Both the position numbers and the translations under genes were made by a program. DNA of 34,064 nucleotides from an uncultured Bacillota bacterium (GTDB lineage Bacteria; Bacillota; Dethiobacteria; DTU022; UBA8154). Below, piece after piece: positions 15,518 to 22,750 of this stretch. A model generated the notes under the pieces. It did not search any database, had not been told where the DNA came from, and was given only the letters and a program-made list of their open reading frames with translations. The DNA lies in the NCBI GenBank assembly GCA_937973635.1, contig CALJJZ010000068.1:1-34064 (forward strand), in the 5' to 3' direction. The first letter of the stretch is position 1; the number at the start of each line of letters is the position of its first letter.

Positions 15518-16656
15518 CGGTAATCGGCCTAGGGATCACAAGGTTCGGGTATTTCCCCGGGCTCAGTCTGGAAAACCTGGCTGCGGAAGCCGTCCAAAAG
15601 GCCTTGGCAGATGCCGGCGTAGGGCCCGCCCATATCGATCTTGCCTGCAGCGCCAATGTCCTTGCCTCAAGCCTGCAGCAGGAATTTACCCTAGGGCAAA
15701 AAATATTATGGGAGCTGGGGATCAAGAAGATCCCCGTACTTAATCTGGAAAACGCCTGCAGCAGCGGCTCCAGCGCCTTTTACCTGACCTGCCTGGCCGT
15801 CCAGGCCGGGGCAGCGGAAATAGGGCTGGTCATCGGCACAGAAAAGATGCACCTGCCCGGAAACAGTATCCTCAGCGGTGCCGCTACAGGCGCAGCGGAG
15901 GCCCAGGCAGGTTTTTCCGTGCCCGCCCTCTTTGCCCTGAGGGCCAACCGCTATATGCACACATACGGCGCCACGGCCGCAGATCTGGCCTTGGTGGCCG
16001 TAAAAAACCGCCGCCACGCTTCTTTAAACCCCCTGGCCCAGTTCCGCGAGCCCATTACAACAGAAGACGTTTTAAATTCCACCCCTGTCGCCGGGCCCCT
16101 GACAAGGTTGAGCTGCTGCCCTTTAAGTGACGGCGCCGCCGCTGTGCTCATCTGCAACAAAAAAAGGGCGAAGCGCTACCAAAGCCGCCCCGTTTATGTC
16201 GCCGCTTCCGTCCTGCTCAGCGGCAGCTATACCAACCCTCCCTCCCTCACCGGCTGGGAGGTGGATGAACGGGCCGCCGCCAAAGCCTACGCCATGGCCG
16301 GGGCCGGGCCAGAAGATCTAGACGTGGTGGAGCTGCACGACGCCTTTACCATTGCGGAAATTATGCATTATGAAGGGCTGGGCCTGGCCGGGCCCGGGGA
16401 AGGGGTCAGGTTGCTAAAAGAAGGGGCAACAAGCCTTGGCGGCAGCATCCCCGTCAACCCCGGCGGCGGCTTGCTTTCCAGGGGGCATCCCCTAGCAGCC
16501 ACGGGAGTTGCCCAGATCGCCGAAATCGCCCTGCAGCTAAGGGGCGAAGCGGGAGCAAGGCAGGTGCCTGGCGCCAGGCTGGGGCTGGCCCATTGCATGG
16601 GAGGAGATCTCCAGGGTGACGCCCGCTCAGTAACCGTGCATATTTTAAAAAAATAA
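15508..16656 (+). CDS. SCP-x-type thiolase (acetyl-CoA acetyltransferase family)
   Basis: A 382-residue thiolase of the sterol-carrier/lipid-transfer branch. The nucleophilic cysteine is C84 in ENACSSGSSA; H277 in ELHDAFT and H327 in SRGHPLAATG are the conserved histidines, and C363 in AHCMGGD is the second cysteine. This branch acts in thiolytic cleavage or condensation of 3-oxoacyl-CoA and usually works with a DUF35 protein, as is encoded directly before it with a 10-base overlap. The substrate cannot be told: it could use acetoacetyl-CoA from the 4-hydroxybutyrate route or longer or aromatic acyl-CoA. Its stop codon is separated by a single base from that of the convergent aminotransferase. 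Confidence 0.9.
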   Translation: MEIAVIGLGITRFGYFPGLSLENLAAEAVQKALADAGVGPAHIDLACSANVLASSLQQEFTLGQKILWELGIKKIPVLNLENACSSGSSAFYLTCLAVQAGAAEIGLVIGTEKMHLPGNSILSGAATGAAEAQAGFSVPALFALRANRYMHTYGATAADLALVAVKNRRHASLNPLAQFREPITTEDVLNSTPVAGPLTRLSCCPLSDGAAAVLICNKKRAKRYQSRPVYVAASVLLSGSYTNPPSLTGWEVDERAAAKAYAMAGAGPEDLDVVELHDAFTIAEIMHYEGLGLAGPGEGVRLLKEGATSLGGSIPVNPGGGLLSRGHPLAATGVAQIAEIALQLRGEAGARQVPGARLGLAHCMGGDLQGDARSVTVHILKK

Positions 16657-16657
16657 G

Positions 16658-17833
16658 CTAACCTTTTTTTGCTTTAGATTGTGCCAGAAAAGATTGCAGG
16701 CGGTCCAGGCCCTCTGCTATCTTTTCCAGGGAGTTGGCGTAGGAGATGCGCAGGTGCCCCTCGGCATGGGGGCCGAAATCTACGCCCGGCGTCACGGCCA
16801 CCTTTGCCTTTTCCAGGATTTCAAAGGCAAAGGACAGGGAATCGGAGGTATAGGCGCGCGTATCGGCAAGCACATAAAAGGCGCCTTTCGGCTCCACCGG
16901 GGGCGCAATGCCCATGCCCCGCAGGCGCTCCAGCAGGTAGCAGCGGCGGCGATCATACATCTCCACCATGGCAGCCACGTGGCTGTCGCACCGAGTCAGG
17001 GCGGCGAGGGCCGCCTCCTGGACGAAGGAAGCGGCACAGATAAAAAGGTTTTGCTGCAGCCTCTGCAGGGGACGGACATAGGCGGGGGGCGCAATAACAT
17101 AGCCCAGGCGCCAGCCGGTCATGGCATAGACCTTGGAAAACCCGCCGATGACCAAGGCATTTTCTGTAAATTCCAGAATGGTGTGCGCTTCTTCCCCGTA
17201 AACCAGGCCGCCGTAGACCTCGTCGGAGACAATGGGGCAACCTAGATCTGCCAGCTCCGCCAGCTCGTGGCCGTTATAGACAGCGCCGGTGGGGTTGGCC
17301 GGAGAATTGAGGAGCAGGGCGGCAGTGGCCGGGCCTATTGCTTTCTTCAGGGCCGCGGGGTGATATTTAAAGCCCTCCTCTCCCCGGACAGGCAAATAAA
17401 CAGGTTTGCCGCCGAGGTAACGGATAAAATTGGGGTAGCAGGCATAGTGGGGATCAGGCAGGATTACCTCCCGCCCCTCCTCCATCAGCACGGAGAGGGC
17501 CAGCAGTAACCCGGGGGAGCTGCCGGAGGTGACGATGATCTGCTCCGGCGCCAGGCTCACACCGTATTTGCGCCGGTAAAAGGCAGTAATGGCCTCCCGC
17601 AGCGTAAGTTTGCCCAGGCTGTGGGTATAATGGGTGTCTCCCGCCGCCAGAGCCCGCTGTGCCGCCTCTCTGATAGGTTCAGGCGTATCGAAATCGGGTT
17701 CCCCGATCTCCAGGTGGATTATCTCCTCGCCCCGCCCTTCCAGCTCCTTTGCCCTTTCCAGCACATCCATGACAATAAAGGAGGTTATCTCCTTTGCCCT
17801 TGCCGCACATACGGGTCCTTTTTCGCGCTGCAC
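16658..17833 (-). CDS. PLP-dependent aminotransferase, class I/II
   Basis: A fold-type I aminotransferase of the aspartate/aromatic group. The conserved start is RAKEITSFIVMDVLERAKELE. LEIGEPDFDTPEPI, NSPANPTGAVY and SDEVYGGLVY are family blocks. The PLP lysine is in GGFSKVYAMTGWRLGY and the carboxylate-binding Arg in LRISYA near the end. The GTG at 17833 gives 391 residues, the usual length, but its RBS is modest (GGGGGCGG). An ATG at 17938 preceded by AAGGA would add 35 unconserved residues, so the start is uncertain. Beside iorAB this enzyme could supply arylpyruvates from aromatic amino acids (inference from context). Confidence 0.9.
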   Translation of the reverse strand: MQREKGPVCAARAKEITSFIVMDVLERAKELEGRGEEIIHLEIGEPDFDTPEPIREAAQRALAAGDTHYTHSLGKLTLREAITAFYRRKYGVSLAPEQIIVTSGSSPGLLLALSVLMEEGREVILPDPHYACYPNFIRYLGGKPVYLPVRGEEGFKYHPAALKKAIGPATAALLLNSPANPTGAVYNGHELAELADLGCPIVSDEVYGGLVYGEEAHTILEFTENALVIGGFSKVYAMTGWRLGYVIAPPAYVRPLQRLQQNLFICAASFVQEAALAALTRCDSHVAAMVEMYDRRRCYLLERLRGMGIAPPVEPKGAFYVLADTRAYTSDSLSFAFEILEKAKVAVTPGVDFGPHAEGHLRISYANSLEKIAEGLDRLQSFLAQSKAKKG

Positions 17834-17968
17834 AATTTCCGCCCCCGGTATTTTGATCTGGTTTTTATTTAATTCAGCATTATTTAAGGCAGATCCTTTT
17901 AAAAAAGAACACCATAAATTATGATAATATAGATGCAAACCGTTTCCTTATCGATCCCTTTAAGTAAA

Positions 17969-17974
17969 GAGGTG
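17969..17974 (+). promoter_or_regulatory. RBS pointing to an AUA start for the nitrilase-like gene
   Basis: GAGGTG (within AAAGAGGTG) is followed after 7 bases by ATA at 17982, which is in frame with the nitrilase-like protein and at its natural N-terminus. The GTG at 17986 is out of frame and runs into TGA four codons later. The in-frame TTG at 17997 is 22 bases from the site. Confidence 0.5.
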
Positions 17975-17981
17975 ACTCCTC

Positions 17982-18881
17982 ATACGTGCGGCAGCCTTGA
18001 ATTTTGCCGGCTGCGATTTTAGGCAGCGGCAGGGCTTTCTGGAGTATATTTACTCCCACGTTAAACCCGCTGCGGGAAATGAGCCTTTCCTGCTCGTTTT
18101 CCCTGCCCATCTGGCTCTCCTCTATGCCTTTCACCGCGGTGACCTAGGCGCCGCCTCAGATTTTGGGCAGGCCGTTTCCGCTTTCCTTGAACTGCCGCCG
18201 GGCTGGCAGGATCATTACCTGGAACTGCATAGCTATATTGCTCGCCGTCTGCAGGCCTATCTCGTGCCCGGTACCGTTTTAAAGACGGAAGAGGGGCAGA
18301 TCTATCACGAAGCCTGGCTCATCTCTGACAAAGGAGAGGTAAGAGGCAGCCAGCGTCAGCTTTTTCTTTCCCGGGAAGAACGGGAACTGGGCTGGTCCCG
18401 CGGCGACACAGCCGCATCCTTCTCCACGGCTCTGGGAAAACTGGGCATCATCATAGGGACAGACGCCTGGTATCCCGAGGTGGGCCGTGTCCTAGCCCTG
18501 CAGGGAACGGAGATCCTTTGCCACTGCGGAGCACTGGCAGCCGGGGAAAACAAATGGCGGCAGCTGGCAGGCAGCTGGCAGCAGGTACAACAAAACCAGT
18601 TTTTCTGTGTTGAAAGCCAGCTGGTGGCAGCGTTGCCCGGTCGGGCCTGGGGTGCACCTTCTCTGATCCACGCGCCCTGCGAAATGACCGCCGGGTTTAC
18701 CGGTATCCTGGCCGGAGACACAGAGACGGGGGCATATACAAACTATCTCGAAGCCAGTCTCAACAAGGAGGCGCGTCGGGCGGTCATCCGCAACTATCCC
18801 CTGCTTAAGCTTTTAAACCCGGCGTTCTGCCGCTACCCCGACAGCCTTTCAGCGGAGGAGGAGCATGCAAATAAAAATTAA
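17982..18881 (+). CDS. Nitrilase-fold pseudoenzyme (catalytic triad lost)
   Basis: The fold matches the carbon-nitrogen hydrolase family, here 299 residues if translation begins at the AUA codon (TTG at 17997 is the canonical alternative). The usual triad is absent. FPE becomes FPAH (Glu to Ala, residue 42). The Lys of the RKTHLF-type block becomes RQLFL (Lys to Gln, about 126). The nucleophilic Cys of the ICYDxWFPE-type block becomes IGTDAWYPE (Cys to Gly, 159). The surrounding framework is otherwise well kept. It overlaps the next gene, an intact nitrilase homologue, by 17 bases, which suggests a heteromer with a structural or regulatory partner. It is divergent from the aminotransferase. 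I cannot assign a substrate. Confidence 0.8.
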   Translation: MRAAALNFAGCDFRQRQGFLEYIYSHVKPAAGNEPFLLVFPAHLALLYAFHRGDLGAASDFGQAVSAFLELPPGWQDHYLELHSYIARRLQAYLVPGTVLKTEEGQIYHEAWLISDKGEVRGSQRQLFLSREERELGWSRGDTAASFSTALGKLGIIIGTDAWYPEVGRVLALQGTEILCHCGALAAGENKWRQLAGSWQQVQQNQFFCVESQLVAALPGRAWGAPSLIHAPCEMTAGFTGILAGDTETGAYTNYLEASLNKEARRAVIRNYPLLKLLNPAFCRYPDSLSAEEEHANKN

Positions 18882-19914
18882 GGAAAAATTATTCTTACAG
18901 CAACTCAAATGGCGGACACGTCCTTCCCTGATTAGGCGCCACCTGCAGCGCAAGCGGTTCTGGTTTACCCGTAACTGTAGGAAGCTAACAAGGCGCAACA
19001 TCAAAGTAGGCGCCACCCAGGTGTTGGCGAAGTTGTACCACAACCCCCTGGACTACGCCGACGAAATGTACCGGCATGTGCAGCGGGCCGCCGCCGCAGG
19101 CGTCCAGCTCCTGGCTTTTCCCGAGAACAACTCCCTGCAGCTCCTCGGCTTATTTCCGGGAGTGCAAGCCCTCTTGGAAAAGCAGGCTTCCGGCAGGCCG
19201 AGCAGAGAAGAGCTGCTCCATTTTGCCGCGCCATTCATAAACAGAGTGGCTCTTCAGGTCTTTGCCTGCCTCTCCAAGGCCTTCGGCATTTATATTATGG
19301 CAGGGAGTTCCCCTTATCCTGAGGGTAAAATCATACGAAACAGGTCATTTCTCTTTGGGCCCGACGGCATGCAGTTAGGGCAACAGGACAAAGTGCACCT
19401 CATGCCTCTGGAGCAAAGCTGGGGCTTCTCTGCCGGCGAGCGTTTCAGCATTATAGAGACACCTCTGGGACGCCTGGCCATGCCTATTTGCATGGACGCA
19501 AGCTTTTTTGAAACTTTCCGCTCCCTGGAGCAGCAGGGCGCAGAGATAGTGATCGTGCCCATCGCCAATACCGAGCCGTACAACTTCTGGCTGGCCTTAC
19601 GGGGTATCTGGCCCCGGGTCCAGGAAAGCACCGTTTATGGCCTTAAAAGCGCCCTTGTAGGCGAGTTGCTGGGTTTTACCCTCACCGGCAGGGCTGGTGT
19701 CTTTGCCCCTCTGGAGCTTACGCCGGACCGGGACGGTGTCCTCTGTGAAGCGCGGCACTTTGACCGGGAAGCGCTGCTTACCGCCGTCTTGGACCTAGAG
19801 GCGCTGGCAGAGCTGAGAAGAAACCACCCTTACCTGGGTGATGCTAACCCTTCTTTTAGCCAAAAATATTTCCCCGCTGCTTACAGCTTAAAGCTCAAGG
19901 ACCCTCAGGATTAA
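18865..19914 (+). CDS. Carbon-nitrogen hydrolase (nitrilase superfamily)
   Basis: A 349-residue protein with a complete Glu-Lys-Cys triad: E87 in LAFPENN, K176 in QQDKVHLMPLEQ and C209 in LAMPICMDASFF. Residue E183 fits the second conserved glutamate. These enzymes hydrolyse amides, carbamoyl groups or nitriles. An N-terminal extension of about 45 residues is rich in Lys and Arg and precedes the normal first strand (NIKVGATQV). It might bind nucleic acid, membrane or the partner protein, or the true start might be later. The ATG at 18865 has GGAGGAGGAGC directly upstream, which supports it. It is translationally coupled to the triad-less paralogue. Confidence 0.85.
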   Translation: MQIKIKEKLFLQQLKWRTRPSLIRRHLQRKRFWFTRNCRKLTRRNIKVGATQVLAKLYHNPLDYADEMYRHVQRAAAAGVQLLAFPENNSLQLLGLFPGVQALLEKQASGRPSREELLHFAAPFINRVALQVFACLSKAFGIYIMAGSSPYPEGKIIRNRSFLFGPDGMQLGQQDKVHLMPLEQSWGFSAGERFSIIETPLGRLAMPICMDASFFETFRSLEQQGAEIVIVPIANTEPYNFWLALRGIWPRVQESTVYGLKSALVGELLGFTLTGRAGVFAPLELTPDRDGVLCEARHFDREALLTAVLDLEALAELRRNHPYLGDANPSFSQKYFPAAYSLKLKDPQD

Positions 19915-20040
19915 CAATGGGGCCCGCTACCGGTTTGGCAATCTTCCTTATTAAAAAAGCCTAAAGTCTACAAGTCACAGAAAATTTTGCCATGGCAGCA
20001 GGAATTTAGGGAAAAAAAAGAGAATTAAAATTTTACCTTG

Positions 20041-20047
20041 AAGGAGG
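20041..20047 (+). promoter_or_regulatory. RBS deciding the TTG start of the chemotaxis-type transducer
   Basis: AAGGAGG is followed by GATGACC and then TTG at 20055. The ATG at 20049 nearly touches the site and is too close, so TTG is the likelier start. Confidence 0.6.
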
Positions 20048-20054
20048 GATGACC

Positions 20055-20897
20055 TTGCCTGAGCACAATGGTAAACATGAACTTATCCATTGTATTGTCG
20101 CCGCAGCTCCTTTTTTCCAGAAACTCAGCAACGCAGACGTAGCTATTGCCGTGGCAGATAAGAACCAGACCCTGCTGGAATATATCCCAGGCGAAAAAAT
20201 CGACCATAAGCAGACAGTGGGCGGCCTCTGCCCTGAACAAACCATCCTGTGGCAGTCGGTAATGGCAAACAAGAGGCTGGTAAAAAAAGTAGGCAAAGAA
20301 GTATTTGGTTTCCCTTATCTGGGGATCGGCATCCCGATTAAAGACGAAAAAGGGAATATCGTCGGCGGCATCTCCGTTACCCAGGCCCTGGACAAACAAG
20401 ACGTCCTTTTAAATATGGCTGACAACCTGCAAAAAACTATTCGGGAAACTAGTGCCGCCACGGAAAAACTGGCCGGGGAGGCCCAAGAGCTTTCAGCCAT
20501 CGGCGATACCCTTTCCCAGCTATCCAAAGTGCTGATAAATGAAGTGGCGGAAACGGACGGCGTCTTAAAGATAATTAAAAAAATTACCGGCCAGACCAAC
20601 CTTCTCGGCCTCAACGCCTCCATTGAGGCGGCCCGCGTCGGCGAAAAAGGCAGAGGTTTTGGTGTGGTGGCGGATGAAATCAGGAAGCTGGCGGAACACA
20701 GTACTAATTCTTTAAAACAGATTGAGGCTATCTTACATACATTGCGCAATGTAAGCGACCAGATCAGCGAAGTCATCGGCAGCATCGGGGAGATATCCAG
20801 CAGCCAGGCCGAAGACGCGCAAAAAGTGGCGGAGACTGTCCAAAATATCAGTATGATGGCGGACAAATTACTGGCCTACTCAGAGGAAATGTTTTAA
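20055..20897 (+). CDS. Soluble methyl-accepting chemotaxis-type transducer
   Basis: A 280-residue protein without any membrane segment or HAMP domain. The first about 115 residues form a small sensory module ([33 protein letters not shown]) resembling a PAS/GAF-like or heme/metal-sensing domain. The rest is a short MCP signalling coiled coil with the hairpin tip [38 protein letters not shown]. Length and layout resemble the short soluble transducers such as YfmS of Bacillus. No che or fla gene is nearby. The gene is alone, with its own RBS and a terminator, and precedes the hydrogenase operon. A link to hydrogen or redox taxis is possible but unsupported. Confidence 0.88.
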   Translation: MPEHNGKHELIHCIVAAAPFFQKLSNADVAIAVADKNQTLLEYIPGEKIDHKQTVGGLCPEQTILWQSVMANKRLVKKVGKEVFGFPYLGIGIPIKDEKGNIVGGISVTQALDKQDVLLNMADNLQKTIRETSAATEKLAGEAQELSAIGDTLSQLSKVLINEVAETDGVLKIIKKITGQTNLLGLNASIEAARVGEKGRGFGVVADEIRKLAEHSTNSLKQIEAILHTLRNVSDQISEVIGSIGEISSSQAEDAQKVAETVQNISMMADKLLAYSEEMF

Positions 20898-20925
20898 TTT
20901 CTTCCCTTTGCAAAAGCCAATCCTG

Positions 20926-20952
20926 ACCCGGGTCCAATCAGCCCGGGTTTTT
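20926..20952 (+). terminator. Intrinsic terminator after the transducer gene
   Basis: ACCCGGG (20926-20932) pairs with CCCGGGT (20942-20948) around a 9-base loop and is followed by a T-run up to 20952. It ends the transducer transcript before the hydrogenase promoter. Confidence 0.75.
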
Positions 20953-21002
20953 ACATGTACGTTAAGGGTATTTAACCTATAAAATTTTCTAATTAAGGGG
21001 GC

Positions 21003-21031
21003 TTTACCATTAATTAATTTTATGCTAAGAT
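21003..21031 (+). promoter_or_regulatory. Promoter of the hydrogenase operon
   Basis: TTTACC (21003-21008) and TAAGAT (21026-21031) stand 17 bases apart, with TGC before the -10 as an extended element. The string TGCTAAGATAAA is the same as in the iorA promoter. Transcription would begin near 21038, giving a leader of about 64 bases. Confidence 0.55.
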
Positions 21032-21101
21032 AAAATCGTTATGAGAGTATAAATCTCGCTTTGGCTGGTGTTTTTAAGCAGCAGCAAGCCCGGAGTTAAA
21101 G

Positions 21102-21533
21102 ATGGCAACAAAAAAACTGGAAAGAAAAGACTTTTTTAAGTACCTAGCCGGTGTTTTTACCAACACAGGTCTAGAACTGCTGAGCTCCTTCTCCCAAAAA
21201 GTGGAAAAAAAGATGCCTGGAGGGGCCTGGGTAAGGGCTATTACTCTCGACGCAGTAGAGGCGCTTCCCAGACTCCTTTTTTTGCAGGGCTATTGGGTAT
21301 TTATTACAGATAAAGCAGATAATGCTTTCAAAGCCCTCTGTCCCTATGACAACAGCATGCTGCAATACCGGCTGCCGGACAACCACCTCTTTTGCCTGCG
21401 CTGTTCCCGCTGCTACTGCCCGACAACAGGTCAGTGCCTTAGTGCCGGTAATGCAGCAAGCCATAATTTAAATTTGACTCCATTGTCTCTCAAAACCAGG
21501 GAAGGGGGGGTTTTTGTTTACCTGGAAAAGTAA
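21102..21533 (+). CDS. Rieske-like protein with altered ligands, first gene of the hydrogenase operon
   Basis: A 143-residue protein whose second half has the shape of a Rieske domain. Where Rieske proteins have CxH and CxxH, this one has C80-P-Y and C98-L-R-C101, followed by C104, C106 and C112 near PTTGQC, in place of the usual FDxxTG. So the histidine ligands are lost, yet six cysteines remain and could hold an all-cysteine cluster or a metal, or the fold may only bind protein. An N-terminal RKDFFKYLAG stretch recalls a Tat signal but lacks a true twin arginine. GGAG lies 6 bases before the ATG. The gene is the first in the hydrogenase operon, 68 bases before the small subunit, so it could be an electron-transfer or assembly partner. 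I do not know a named family for it. Confidence 0.7.
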   Translation: MATKKLERKDFFKYLAGVFTNTGLELLSSFSQKVEKKMPGGAWVRAITLDAVEALPRLLFLQGYWVFITDKADNAFKALCPYDNSMLQYRLPDNHLFCLRCSRCYCPTTGQCLSAGNAASHNLNLTPLSLKTREGGVFVYLEK

Positions 21534-21601
21534 CAGTGGTAGCCTTGTATGCCTTGTTTAACCGCAGGGGGCTATTGAAATGATGACAAAGGAGGTTTAG
21601 G

Positions 21602-22750
21602 ATGATGGGCAAACAATTAAAACAAGAAGATAACAGTCTGACCAAGTTGGAGTTCAGAGGGATCTCCCGGCGCGCTTTTTTAAAGTTTTGCGCCGCCACC
21701 GCCGTAATGCTGGGTCTGGATAGTTCTTACGGTTGGATGTTTGCTGAAGCAGCACAAGAAGCAATGAAGAAAAAGCCGGTGATCTGGATCCAAGGGCAGG
21801 GTTGTACCGGTTGCAGTGCTTCGCTCCTCTCCTCGTTTAACCCGGGACCAGCAGAGATTTTGCTGGACATGGTTTCCATGCGGTTTAACACCACCATCGC
21901 AGGAAATACCGGCCACATCAGCGCCCAAGTGCTGGCAGAAACCTTAAAAGAAGAAGGTTACCTGCTGGCTATCGAAGGTTCCATCCCCCTGGAAGACCCC
22001 CGTTACTGCATCGTGGAGGGGATGGATTTTAAAGATCTGGTATTAAAAGCAGCCAAAAACGCCGAAGCCGTCGTCGCCGTGGGCACATGTGCCACTTACG
22101 GGGGCATTCCCCGGGCCGGACTGACGGGAGCGGTAGGTGTAACAGAAGTAGTCAAAGATAAGCCGGTGGTAAACGTCCCTGGCTGCCCCATGAACCCGGC
22201 CTGGTTGATGGGCACGCTGCTTTATTACTTAACCTTCAAGGAGCTCCCCGCCCTGGATAAAGCCGGCAGGCCCGCTGCTTATTTCGGCAACCACAACATA
22301 CATGATACCTGTCCTCGTGTCTCTTTCTATGAAAGGGGAGAATTCCTTACCGACTGGAACGACCCGGCCACGGCCAACTGGTGCCTGCTCCTCGCTGGCT
22401 GCAAGGGCCCCGTAACCTATGCCGATTGCAACCGCAACTTCTGGAACGACGGGGTAAGTAGCTGCATCCGTTCGGGAGCCCCCTGCGCTGGGTGCGTACA
22501 ACCCCAGTTTTATGCAGATTTTGCCCCCCTCTATGCTCCTCTTTTTGTGCCACAGCCCAAAGGCACAGAGCAACCCGTTACAACCCCGGGTCCGGCCCCG
22601 GTACAACCGGTTCCCCCGGAAAAAAGCGGCCTGGATCTCAAGTCTGTAATCCTCGGCGCCGCCATCGCCGCCGCCCCGGTGGTGGCTAATAAAGCGGCAA
22701 ACACCTTGAAAAAAAATAAAAGCGAAAAAGGGGAGGTAAAGCATGGCTAA
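21602..22750 (+). CDS. [NiFe] hydrogenase small subunit, Tat-exported, group 1-like
   Basis: A 382-residue small subunit. A twin-arginine signal (ISRRAFLKFC, residues 21-30) is followed by a hydrophobic stretch, so the enzyme faces outwards. The proximal [4Fe-4S] cluster uses C68, C71, C163 and C195; no extra cysteines of the oxygen-tolerant type are seen. The distal cluster uses H234, C237, C261 and C267. The medial site has C276, C288, C295 and C298; C288 replaces the usual Pro, so a [4Fe-4S] rather than [3Fe-4S] cluster is expected. The C-terminus has a Pro-rich linker (about 318-340) and a short hydrophobic stretch (349-362), possibly an anchor. AAAGGAGG precedes the ATG. It overlaps the large subunit by 8 bases. 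Confidence 0.94.
   Translation: MMGKQLKQEDNSLTKLEFRGISRRAFLKFCAATAVMLGLDSSYGWMFAEAAQEAMKKKPVIWIQGQGCTGCSASLLSSFNPGPAEILLDMVSMRFNTTIAGNTGHISAQVLAETLKEEGYLLAIEGSIPLEDPRYCIVEGMDFKDLVLKAAKNAEAVVAVGTCATYGGIPRAGLTGAVGVTEVVKDKPVVNVPGCPMNPAWLMGTLLYYLTFKELPALDKAGRPAAYFGNHNIHDTCPRVSFYERGEFLTDWNDPATANWCLLLAGCKGPVTYADCNRNFWNDGVSSCIRSGAPCAGCVQPQFYADFAPLYAPLFVPQPKGTEQPVTTPGPAPVQPVPPEKSGLDLKSVILGAAIAAAPVVANKAANTLKKNKSEKGEVKHG

Noticed and set aside
15508-15547. Frameshift between the DUF35 and thiolase genes suggesting one split gene
   Set aside because: The two are separate families normally encoded side by side, and the 10-base overlap contains a proper thiolase start.
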